Shown piece after piece: positions 31,801-42,349 of a stretch of 64,000 nucleotides of DNA. The notes under the pieces are model-generated. The model made no database searches. It saw nothing but the letters and a program-made list of their open reading frames with translations, and had not been told where the DNA came from. The translations under genes were made by a program, and so were the position numbers. Origin of the DNA: Piromyces finnis (Eukaryota > Neocallimastigomycota > Neocallimastigomycetes > Neocallimastigales > Neocallimastigaceae); assembly GCA_002104945.1 (NCBI GenBank), contig MCFH01000020.1, forward strand, positions 496,001 to 560,000, read 5' to 3'. The first letter of the stretch is position 1. Each line of letters begins with the position of its first letter.

Positions 31801-33021
31801 CTCTTACCATGTTATTATTTATTATTTCTTTTTATATATAATGAAAATAACATCATATGTAAAATAATTAAATAACATAGATGTTGAAAGCTACGAGCAA
31901 TCATTCCAAATTCAAATTGATAATAATTACGGAGGCTCAGTAACTGTAGATCTAAAACCAAATGGAGAAAATATAAAATTAAAAAAAGAGAACAGAGAAG
32001 GTATATTTAATTAATTATAGTCAAAATTATTTTATTAATTATAATAAAATACATTGTATTTTTTATAAAATTACTAAACTTATTCTTTATTATTTTAAAA
32101 AAAAATATTAAATTATATAATAATATTTAAATAAAATGATGATAGAATTTGTTGATCTTTATGTAGATTATTTATTAAATTCATCAATTAGTAAACAATT
32201 TAATGCTTTTAAAGAAGGTTTTGATTCCGTAGTAGAAGGAAGTGCAATTGAAGTATATTCTTTAAAATTTTTTATTTTTCTCTTTTTTAAATTTTAGATA
32301 TATGAAATCTTAAATATAAAATATTTTTTTGTAAATACCAATATAATAGATATTTAGACCAGAAGAGTTAGAGCAATTAGTTTGTGGTAGCCAAGATATA
32401 GATATAGATGTACTTGAGTCGGTAACACTATATGATGGATTTACAAAAGAATCTGAATGTGTCAAGTAAATATTAATATCCTTTTAATTTATTAATTAAA
32501 TAAATTCATAATAATAATAACAAAACAGCATTAATATGCTAATAATCTAAAAAAATATATATTATTAAAATAATACTTTAAAAAGAAACTTTTGGTCCAT
32601 TGTTCAGTATGTATTAATTAATAAAAATTACTTATTTTTAAATGTCTTTATCACTAATAAATGTAAAATTTTATTTAAAATATTAATAGTGAATTTGATG
32701 AAATACAAAAGAAAAGGTTATTATTCTTTACTACAGGTACAGATCGTGTTCCTTTAGGTGGTACATCAAAAATGCAATTTATTATAGCAAGAAATGGACC
32801 GGATAGTGATAGACTACCATCAGCCCATACTTGTTTTAGCGTAAATATTAAAAATTATAACATTATCAATACAATAAATATGTAAATATTTTAGAATTTT
32901 AATTTATAAATTATATTTATAATAGGTTTTATTATTAAATGACTATGCTACTAGAGAAAAACTAAAAGAAAGATTATTAACTGCTTTAAAAAATGCAGAT
33001 TGTGGGTTTTTCCTTGGATAG
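28878..33021 (+). CDS. HECT-type E3 ubiquitin ligase, UBE3A/HECTD2-like
   Basis: Eighteen short exons (28878-28891, 29047-29078, 29236-29378, 29462-29539, 29646-29765, 29883-30201, 30442-30550, 30656-30709, 30833-30860, 30951-31046, 31150-31285, 31427-31641, 31732-31771, 31881-32000, 32146-32252, 32350-32465, 32690-32840, 32926-33021) give 657 residues. The C-terminal HECT domain (about 300-657) shows [72 protein letters not shown] and the catalytic [13 protein letters not shown] with Cys624, then [13 protein letters not shown]. The upstream [17 protein letters not shown] block and the overall layout fit UBE3A-like ligases. It transfers ubiquitin from an E2 through the Cys to substrates; substrates are unknown. 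The ATG at 28878 was chosen over 28868 because only it gives the right phase at the first intron; the first coding exon is only 14 bp, so the start is less certain than the rest. Confidence 0.9.
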
Positions 33022-33386
33022 ATTATTAATTATTAGCATTAAACTAAAATATACTCATTTTTGATTTATAAAAAAAAATGGAATAATATACATTATATAC
33101 ATTATAGACTATAATTTTTTTTATCATATTATATTATCAAATAATATAAATTTTTTTTCATAAATAATATTGTCTAATAGAAATATACTAAATATTAAAA
33201 TTATAAGCAAAGAATATTAAAAAATATTATGTATAGATATTTATTAATAATATTGTTTGTTATTATTGGTACTATTTAACTAAATATTATTATATTTTTA
33301 AATTATTTAAATAATAAAATAATAGTAATATACAATAAAATAACAATTTTGAAAATTTTTTTATTTTCTTTATTATTTTACAAAAA
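33022..33386. other. Short spacer between convergent genes
   Basis: 365 bp between the stop of the HECT gene and the stop of the minus-strand Sel1 gene. AT-rich 3' flanks, with no other feature. Confidence 0.7.
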
Positions 33387-35512
33387 TTAATCATATTTTG
33401 ATTTCCATACCCAACTTTCACCATAAATACATTTTCCATTAGCATGTGCTTTTCTGTACCACATAGCAGCCATTTTTCTTGTTTTTTTAACACCAACTCC
33501 GTGATTATAACATTTAGCAAGTGCTAATTGGGCATCAGCATCACCCATATAAGCAGCTACATTAAAACAGTAAACTGCTTTAGATGTGGATTTAGGAACA
33601 CCATGTCCATGTAAAAATGATTGACCAATTTCATATATTGGTAAGGAGACAATGCAACGAACAATCCAAGTTTCAAATTCCTCATCTGTTAAATTAGACA
33701 ACATATTTGCAATGTTTGTTCTCATTAACATTTTTTCTGCAACTAATTTGTCGGATTCTTTTATATATAATAAAAAAAAAATCAATATATTTTTTGGTAT
33801 ATCATCCAAATATATATATTAAAACATTAAAATATAAAAAATTAATATTAATAAATATTTTGCTATTAAATAATTTTTATTTGAAAAAATTACTGTTATG
33901 GATTCATTACCTTCTTTATTAGTGTCATTAAGTGGGATCCTTTGAGTATCTTGTAATTTAATTCCTTCATTTTTATCATCTTCATTTTCATTATCCTCGT
34001 CTATCTTTCCAAATCGTTGTATCATTGGTTCATTATTTTTATTTATAGTTGGTATGGATTGAATGCTAGCTTCCGCGGATTTTAATAAATATTGAAAACC
34101 TAATTCTGGACTACATCCACTAATACCATGACCATACTTCATATACATTCCATGAAGATATAATCCTATAGCATTATTATCCACTGACGATAGAGTAAAA
34201 TAATAGTCGGCAATATCATATTGTTGATGATTATGATAATATATTCCAAGGGATAATGGGTCATAAGTCTGTAATTCATCAGTTATTGGTATATTTGGAA
34301 TAGTCAATTTAGGAATTGGAGCAGAATCACTAGCAATATTACTAACAAAAACATTATTACGAGTATTTATTTTCTTTTTTGCAAATTTAAAATAGGATCT
34401 AAAATTTTTATTCAATTTGGCATCAGCTGTATTTAACTCTTTTTTCTGATGTTTTAAGGTACCACGGTTATTGTTATCCTTGGTAATATCTAATTGACTA
34501 CATGAATTTCCGCCTGGTCCATGCATCAAACTAACCAATGATGATAATGAGTTGTTAATTGCAGAAGCATTTTGATTTGTAATATTTTCTAAATGTTCAA
34601 AAAATTCATGAATATTAATGTTATTATGGTATCTATAACTAATAGTGTTACATAGTTCAGAAGATGGGAACTCCATTGGTTTAAAATGTTGAACAGTTCC
34701 ACTAAATGATTGATAATACTTATGAATTTCATCCAATTTTGATTCACTCTTTTCTTCTGATGTTCGCATCATATTAAATTCTTCATCTATTTAATAAAAA
34801 TCATTAATATTTATTTTTTATTTCTTATTAAAAATTTAATAAAATTTAATCAATTTTATTTTTTATAAAATACTACAAATTTATATTTATTACCATCTTC
34901 CTTATCATCGTTAATCCCTACAGTATTAATATTATCTTTACTAAGAATTTTAATTTTATCATATAAATTAGAAAGCGTTCTTTTCAATTCAGTCGCATCC
35001 TCTGATTCTGCTAAATTTCTTCTAAATATATTATGAAAATCACCTTTAATTTCTAAATTTTCTGCTAAATTTTCCTCACTCTCTTCCTTTTCTTCGTTTA
35101 CATCATTTGCTTCATTTTCTTCATTTTTGCTTTCAACACTATCAATAACAATAGATGGTATATTTTCATTTTCTTCATTTTTGCTTTCAACATTATCAAT
35201 AACAATAGATGGTATATTTTCATTTTCATTTTCATTTTTAATATTATCAATAACATCAGATGTTGGATTTTCGTTTTTATCTACTTTTTCATTCTCATTA
35301 TTTTCATTTTTTTCTATATTATCATCACATTTTTTATCTTCTTTACTTACATTATTTTCTTCATTTTCAATATTATTTCTTTGATCTATCTTTTCACCAA
35401 CACTATTTACTGATTTATCTAAATTTACCTCATCTTTTACATCCGAATTTTCAATACCTTCTGTTGCGTCGGTAAATGATTCATTACTTTCATCTAATGA
35501 ATTTGCTGACAT
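33387..35512 (-). CDS. Sel1-repeat protein with acidic N-terminus, possibly Nif1/DSF2-like
   Basis: Three exons (35512-34894, 34786-33911, 33757-33387) give 621 residues. Residues 1-200 are acidic and Asn/Glu-rich, with a duplicated 18-residue segment (IPSIVIDNVESKNEE and IPSIVIDSVESKNEE). A middle region (about 207-380) has no recognised domain. The C-terminal part carries Sel1 repeats: LSLGIYYHNHQQYDIADYYF, LHGMYMKYGHGI, YEIGQSFLHGHGVPKS, LALAKCYNHGVGVKKTRKMA, and ends GESWVWKSKYD. In fungi, Sel1 proteins of the Nif1/DSF2 kind end in a similar W[IV][YW]K.KY motif, so a signalling or cell-cycle scaffold is possible, but this is memory-based inference. Not a paralogue copy of the Sel1 gene at the left edge: the repeat sequences differ strongly. 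Confidence 0.85.
35111..35218 (-). repeat. 54-bp in-frame tandem duplication in the acidic N-terminus
   Basis: Units 35111-35164 and 35165-35218 differ at one visible base (an Asn/Ser change) and encode 18 residues each. A third, more diverged copy follows to about 35270 (DVIDNIKNENEN region). Confidence 0.9.
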
Positions 35513-35645
35513 TAGTATATTTGTTGTTTATAATAAAAATAAATAAATTTTTAACGGTATAGACCTTATTTATTAATATTTTGGTATTAAATTAAATCAA
35601 ACATTATTAAAATTAAATTATATTTCAAATACAATAAAAACAATG

Positions 35646-35676
<31 letters not shown>

Positions 35677-35839
35677 TCTAAAACATTACTTTATATTACA
35701 GAAAAATAATAAAATATATAAAATTGGTATATTACTATTACATCAATTTAATATATTCCTTTTTTTTGTTACTAACATAAAAATATATTATAATGAAATA
35801 TTACATATATTTATTAATGTAATTAATAATGTAATAATA

Positions 35840-35891
35840 GATAAAACTTTATTAATAACTATAAAATAAAATTATTAATAAAGTTATTATC
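35840..35891. repeat. Near-perfect hairpin, arms of about 19-20 bp
   Basis: Arms 35840-35858 and 35872-35891 are reverse complements except for one extra base; the spacer is 13 nt. Located about 330 bp upstream of the start of the minus-strand Sel1 gene. Confidence 0.85.
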
Positions 35892-35987
35892 TTTTTATTA
35901 TATAATATATTGGTAAAAACATTAAAAATATTTATATAAAATACATAGACTTTCATCATGATATTGTGAATTATCATAAATTTCATT

Positions 35988-36058
35988 TTTATTTATTTAT
36001 TTATTTATTTATTTGTTTGTTTGTTTGTTTGTATATTCATTTATTTATTCATTTATAA
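35988..36058. repeat. TTTA then TTTG tetranucleotide repeat
   Basis: Roughly seven TTTA units followed by about four TTTG units and then imperfect TTTA/TTCA units. Non-coding. Confidence 0.85.
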
Positions 36059-36892
36059 TAATTTATAAAATATACAAAAAAAAAAACTATTGAAATATGA
36101 ATATAATTAATTTATTGATTTTACTTTTATTTTTTAATATAATCTATAACATTATATGCATTATATCAAAAATAAATATATAAAGATATATTTATATTTA
36201 TGAAATTTAAAAAAAAAAGTTTTGCTTTAATATTAAGATTAATTAAAATAAAACAAAGTCATATTGAAATTATTATTACACCTTTTCAATAACACATAAT
36301 AATATTTTTATCCATATCTCTCAATTGTAAAAAAAAAAAAGATTATTTTTTATTCTTTTAAATTTACCATAGATAAATGATTTTCCCTTTAAAATTTACT
36401 TTGCATTTATCTATAATAATATTTTCAAAATAAAAGATTAATTAAATTTTACATTAAATAAAAAAAAAAAAAAAACAATTTACTCAATATACTATAGATT
36501 ATAATGTTTATCATTATTTTTATTTTTATTTTTATAAATTGTATTTTTTATCTTTAAAAATTTTATACTTTTTTTTATTTTTGTACTCTTTTTATTTAAT
36601 ATTTTTCTTTTTTTACAACTGAAATCATATTTTATAAATTTTATTATTATAAAGTTTTTCCTTATTATTTGAATAGCTAAAAATAAATGAAATCTTTATA
36701 TTTAACTAAATACTTTTTTTTTTTTTTTTTTTGGCAAATTAAAAATTAAATTTTAAATATTAATAAATGTTCAATATTAATATATCATACATCCATTTTT
36801 CAATTGTTATAAAGTGTATCCCATTATTTTTATTTCTTTTAATATATAAAAAAGTTAAAATAAAAGCATACTTAAAATCATTATAATTATAA

Positions 36893-36945
36893 AGTAACAT
36901 ATTATACTACAATGTTATATTAGAATTGTAGTATAATATGTTACT
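36893..36945. repeat. Perfect 21-bp hairpin with 11-nt loop
   Basis: Left arm 36893-36913 begins AGTAACATATTATACT, and right arm 36925-36945 is its exact reverse complement. Lies about 400 bp upstream of the PG-rich repeat gene. Could be a transcribed structure, a protein-binding palindrome or a foldback insertion. Confidence 0.95.
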
Positions 36946-37342
36946 AATATCAAAATAAAGAATTTTATATTTATAAAAAAATTATACAACATATAATTAT
37001 AAAATCTATTTTTATTAAAATTTAAAAGCCAATAGATTACAAAATAAGATATTCTTTTTTTAAAATAAAAAAAAAAAAAAGAATAAATACTACAATTTAA
37101 AAAAAAAATAATTGTCCTTTTTTTCTTCAAATTTATCAGTTTACTTGATTTCAGTTTTTTGTAAAAAAAAAATAATAATAATAATAATAAACGTGTAAAT
37201 ATCAAAAAGTGAAATAGAGGAAACAAAGCAATAAATTTCAATATTTTAATATAATAAATAAAAATCCATTGTAAAATAAATAGCAGTAACAAACATTATA
37301 TTAATTAAATACAAATAAATTAAGTAAAATAAAAATTATAAA

Positions 37343-39249
37343 ATGGCGGATAATACTCAAAATGATGCTTCAAAATCAGAAATTTCAGAAAAATCAAGAG
37401 ACCCAAAAAAATATATGAAAAAGAGAACATCAGAATCAAAAAGAAAAGAATTAGTTATTGAACCTCCAAAAGATTATCCAATACAAGCTAAAATAAAAGG
37501 TATTAAATTATTTAAACTTTTATTGAAAAATATTTTATTTAATATTTATTTATTAACTATTATAAATTCATTTATAAATATATATTAAATAGGACCTGGT
37601 CCAGCCGCTTACTCATTACCAACAACACTTGGTAGAAAATCATATAAATTAAGAGCACCAGCATATTCCTTTGGAATGTACTTTGATCCTAATAATAGTA
37701 AGTATTAAATTTTTATTATTATTGGCTTATAATAATAATATTTACTCAATATATTCTCTTTAAAATATATCAAAAATAAAATAATAAAAATGTATTTTTC
37801 TATCAAAAAAAAAATATACAAAAATTATATTAAACTTTAAACTATCAAATATAATATATCAATATCTTATAATATATTTAATATATTTTAAATTCTTAAC
37901 TCAAAAGAAATTGGTAAGAAAAGCATCATTATAATAATAAATATATAAATAAATAATATATTAAAACTAATATATATATTTTCACTTTTCACCTTTTAAA
38001 AATTTACAAAATATTAACAGTATCACCAAGTCCAAATAAATTCTTTCCATCTGTATGTCGTACAGGCCAATATAACAGTCCATCATATTCATTAAGAATT
38101 AAAACAAAGGGATTAAAAAATGATAGTATGTATATCTACATAAAAAAAATTTATATTAACATTTGAGAAAAATAATTATTTGGTAAAATATTAATATATT
38201 ATCGATTGTTATTAATTAAATATATAATAATAATAGCAATTAGTTTCCCTGGTCCAGGAACATATGACCAAGATTGTAATAATATATACAAGAAAAATCC
38301 ATCCTATTCAATAAAATCTAGAAATAAGCCATTAAAAAGTATAATTACAAAATAATTATAAAATGAAATATTAATTTATTGAAATAAATATTTGGTATAT
38401 TAACATTTAAAATATAAAATTTTACAGACGATCCAAATCCAGGACCAGCACAGTAAGTATTTTGTTTTCTTTATTATTATTTTATTTTATTGTTTATACA
38501 CATTTATTATTATAAAAAAATATTAATTTTTTCTATTAAAATATACAAAAATTGCAATGATATAAAATAAAATAAAATAAAATAAAATAGATATTCTCAA
38601 TCATCAAACAATAAATGTACACCATCATGGTCTATAAATCCAAAAAGAGAATTAAAATGTATTATAATTATTTTAGATACATAAATATATATACAATATA
38701 AAAACACTATAAATAAAAAATATTAATTTTATTTTGATATATTTATTAATATTCAAAAAAAAAAAAAAAAAAAAAAGCAACAACAATCTCTCCTGGTCCA
38801 GCTGCTTATTCTACCACTAACTATAATGTATACCTTAAGGAATCACCATCATATTCATTAAAGGAGAGATTCCAATCTACAGAATATATTAGTGTTGAAG
38901 AATCAATGAGTAAGTTTCATATTACTTTTTAAAAGCAATTAATGAACTTTATAAATAGAGTTAATAAATATATTAATATTAATATATATATATTTATTTA
39001 TTATTTTAGAAAATCAAAAGAGAGTTAGTCCAATTAAGCCACGTAAAGTTGTTTTCCCAAGTCCAAACTCATACAGTGTTAAAATGAAATACGTCACAAA
39101 TTCATCTCCAAAATTCTCCTTTAGAAATAAGGTAATATTAATAATGTATAAATAAATATAACATATAATAAATATTAAATATTCACAATTATATAAATCA
39201 ATAGCATTCTGAATATGAATTATACGTAGACGATAATGTACCAATTTAG
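37343..39249 (+). CDS. Sperm-tail PG-rich repeat (STPGR/ODF3-like) flagellar protein
   Basis: Nine exons (37343-37499, 37593-37697, 38021-38125, 38237-38338, 38428-38452, 38591-38658, 38778-38909, 39010-39131, 39205-39249) give 286 residues. Six PG-type repeats occur: GPGPAAYSLP, SPSPNKFFP, FPGPGTYDQ, NPGPAQYSQ, SPGPAAYST and FPSPNSYSV, each followed by a PSYSL/PAYSF-like strand. STPGR proteins bind axonemal or other doublet microtubules, including microtubule inner proteins of sperm and cilia. In a fungus this implies a zoospore flagellum. The first 50 residues are Lys/Ser-rich and charged. Every intron join keeps both frame and repeat pattern; exon 5 is only 25 bp. Confidence 0.92.
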
Positions 39250-40956
39250 TTTTATTTATCAAAAATATTTTTTTCATATCATATAATAAAATCCTTTCAA
39301 CCTTACACAATTTATAAATAATAAATTAAGAAATATCAAAAATTTTTTCGTTGTAATTTTTTTCTATTAGAAAATATATATTTATCAGATATATTTTTGA
39401 GGAAAAAATAAAAAGTGACAATAACATTAAAAAAAATGATCTATCAAAAATAATAAATAACGATAAATAATTTTATAAAATTGTTAATAATATTTGTTGT
39501 TTAAATATTTTCTTTTTTTTAAAAAATTTCATATATATATATTAATCAAAAATATCTTATTAATGCAATACACCATTTATTTCTTTGAATTTTATTGTTC
39601 TTTTTATTTTAATTCCTATATTTTTTTTGTATAAAAAGAATAATATATTAAAAAGAAATTATTAATGTAGCAATATTATTATATTAATAATAAAGATGCT
39701 AATAAACTAAAGTAACAAATAATTCATTTAATAATTTGCCTTAAAATTCGAGCATTATTATTACAAAGTTATTAATTTAATTGTTTTTTATTTCTAACCC
39801 TTACATGCATTTTTTTTGGGAAAATTTTTTAATGAAATTGATTTGCAATTATTTCATTAAAATTTAATATGTATATAATATATATGTTCTTTTAAGCTAA
39901 CATAATATTAAATTAGCAAAAATTCAAAATCATAATTACATGGATTTTTTTAGATATAAAAGAAACTTTTTAATATATTTGCGATGAATCTTCATAAAGA
40001 AAAAAAAATTCTTTTTAGTATTATTCAGCAAAAATTAATTAAAAAAAAGGTAAAATAATTAAACAAAGTTAAATTATTTATTTGAAAGATTTATGATTAT
40101 TAAACGTATTATAAACTAAAGTATTATATAATATTTATAATTCATTTAATTATATCCTTTAGAATTCTCAATGAAGAAGGTATTATAATTTATTACAAAA
40201 TTGCAAAACTAATTTATTTATTTCCATTTTTCTAACCCTGTAGAAGAAATTCTTTAATATATTTTAATTATAATACTAATAATTTTAATTATAATAAAAG
40301 TAATAAGTTAATAGATTTGCTAAACTTAATAGTGAATGATTCATTTTATTTGAAATTAATATTTAAATAGAGCTTTTATTAATTTTGAATAATAATAACA
40401 ACACTATTACTACTATATTACTACTACATAATATTTAAACAATACTCAAAAAAACATACTAATACACTATATTGTAATTTTTAAAAAACAACATTTTATT
40501 GCTTTATATTGTGTGGAAATTATATATCTCTACTATAAACTAATTCAAAATATGTAAGTTAACAAAATCAGAAATCACTAAATATACACTATTAATTTAA
40601 ATTTAATTTTATTTCCTTGGTACTCTCTGTAACCAATTAAATTATTAATTACTATAAATAGAACATTTTCTTTGTGTTACACAATAATTTAATATCAAAA
40701 AGTAAATTCATTAACATTTTCACGTTATTCATTTATTAAAAAATATTTCCTTTTTTGTGAGTGTTATATATTACATTTTAAAGAATTTTTTTGAATGTCA
40801 AAAATTGAAATTATTAGTTATCAAAGTTTTAAATAAATTAAAAATATTACAAACAAAGCATGGCAAAATTTTTAAATATAATAAATTATACTCTAATATA
40901 TGTATAATTTATATCATTCATTCATCGTTAAGGTTTGGTTTCTTAAAATATTAATG

Positions 40957-41320
40957 TAATTATGAATATAAGTATCTTGATATTAAGAGTTTTAAAAGAA
41001 ATACTTACAGTAAAGCTTGAGGAGGTTATATTTCTTTTAAAATATCCACATAATAATACACATAAGTATTTTAATATTAAGTTTTTAAAAAAAGCGTATA
41101 AAGTAAAAGCTTATGATTGGTGTATATTTCTTTCTTGTAATTGTTTAATAATAGACCTTATACTATCTTCACATACAGTATTTCTTCTTCTTAAGACATA
41201 TTGCGATAATTTTGGGAAGACTACATTAATAGAAGTACTATGTGAACAATTTCCTTGTAGTATATAGCCATTTACACCCTTTACCATAGAGTTTGCAATG
41301 ATTGGCTTAAGCCATTCTTT
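40957..41320. pseudogene. Unassigned gene-like relic, possibly decayed
   Basis: On the + strand 101 codons are open from an ATG at 40962; on the - strand one frame is broken by a single stop and includes IKEWLKPIIANSMVKGVNG and LSQYVLRRRNTVCEDSIRS. G+C is higher than in the surrounding spacer. Two imperfect copies of a block of about 70 bp (about 40971-41040 and 41064-41135) are present. I cannot tell the coding strand or the family. Confidence 0.3.
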
Positions 41321-41984
41321 TATTTAAAATATATAGAGAAAATTTATAATTTAACAAGTAGATTTGTATTTCTTTTTAGTATGAAATTTATCCTATTTTT
41401 AAATATGAAATGAAATATGTGTAATAAATTTTTTTTCAATGAATTTTTATTTCTTTTAAATCAAAGTAAATTGGTAAAAATTAATAAGCTTAATTCATAT
41501 AAAATTTATAAAAGGTAATTAAAAACTTATAAAGTTTAAAACCTATCATTATTGCTTATTATACTCTTGAGTTAAACTAATCATATAAACTTATTATCAC
41601 ATTTTTTCGATTGAGAAACATTTTAAAAATTTTAAAAAACTATAACCGATAAAAAAAAAACAAAATGGTAACTCATACTGTTTCTAAAAAGATTAACTTT
41701 TTCTATTCTCTTTTTTCTTATAAAATGTAAAACGTACTGGCTATATTCTAAATAGTTAAATAGTAATAACTTTTTATTATTATTAACAAAAATAGTCCAT
41801 TTTTACTTTTATTCCATTATATTTTAATTAATAATTATATAATTAAATTGACAATAAATATTTTATATGACCATTGGAAAAATGAACTTTATATTATTTC
41901 CTATTTAATTTTTTATTAAAAAATATTTTCTTAGAAAATTCTTTTTTACTTACCAAAATGCTATATTAAATTATTCTTAAAAAG

Positions 41985-42039
41985 ATAATGTATACATAAT
42001 TGGATTATACATGGAAATAATTTAATATGTATACATTAT
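41985..42039. repeat. 13-bp inverted repeat with 29-nt spacer
   Basis: Arms ATAATGTATACAT (41985-41997) and its reverse complement (42027-42039), flanked by oligo-A and oligo-T, about 310 bp downstream of the stop codon of the VIT/vWA gene. Confidence 0.85.
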
Positions 42040-42349
42040 TTTTTTAATTCACAAATTGCTTTAAATATATAAATAAATATATAAATATTAAATTATTAAA
42101 ATTTATGTACAAAAATAGGAATTATTGGATTTAAATTTATATATTATTATTTATTATTTATTTATTTATTTTTTTATTTATTTTTTTAAATTTTATTTGA
42201 AACTGTAATTAATGAAAAAAATTATTTCACTAAAGTTCTTTAAAAAAAATTTTTTTTTATATTCAATATTTACATTTTCTTATATAAGATGGGGAATTTT
42301 ATTTATTTATAATACACATTTATTTTAAATAATTTAATAAAAAATAAAT

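Larger units (their letters stand above)
35513..37342. other. 1.8-kb spacer between divergent genes with two hairpins
   Basis: Shared upstream region of the minus-strand Sel1 gene and the plus-strand PG-rich repeat gene. Contains a run of about 27 A (35649-35675), a TTTA/TTTG tetranucleotide repeat, two strong inverted repeats (listed separately) and many short poly-A/T tracts. The 125-residue minus frame at 36915-37292 is Lys/Phe/Ile-rich low-complexity sequence and is not a gene. Confidence 0.65.
39250..42349. other. 3.1-kb spacer between convergent genes with unexplained relics
   Basis: Between the 3' ends of the PG-rich repeat gene and the VIT/vWA gene. Less AT-biased than other spacers in places: an ancient direct repeat (39704-39805 against 40111-40245), an open stretch of about 100 codons at 40962-41267, and an inverted repeat at 41985-42039. 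No intact gene can be supported. Confidence 0.6.

Noticed and set aside
33290-33520. 76-codon minus-strand frame overlapping the Sel1 gene end
   Set aside because: Different frame from the Sel1 repeats; shadow extending into spacer.
36915-37292. 125-codon minus-strand open frame
   Set aside because: Lys/Phe/Ile/Leu-rich translation of AT-rich promoter DNA, overlapping the hairpin; no domain, no splice context.
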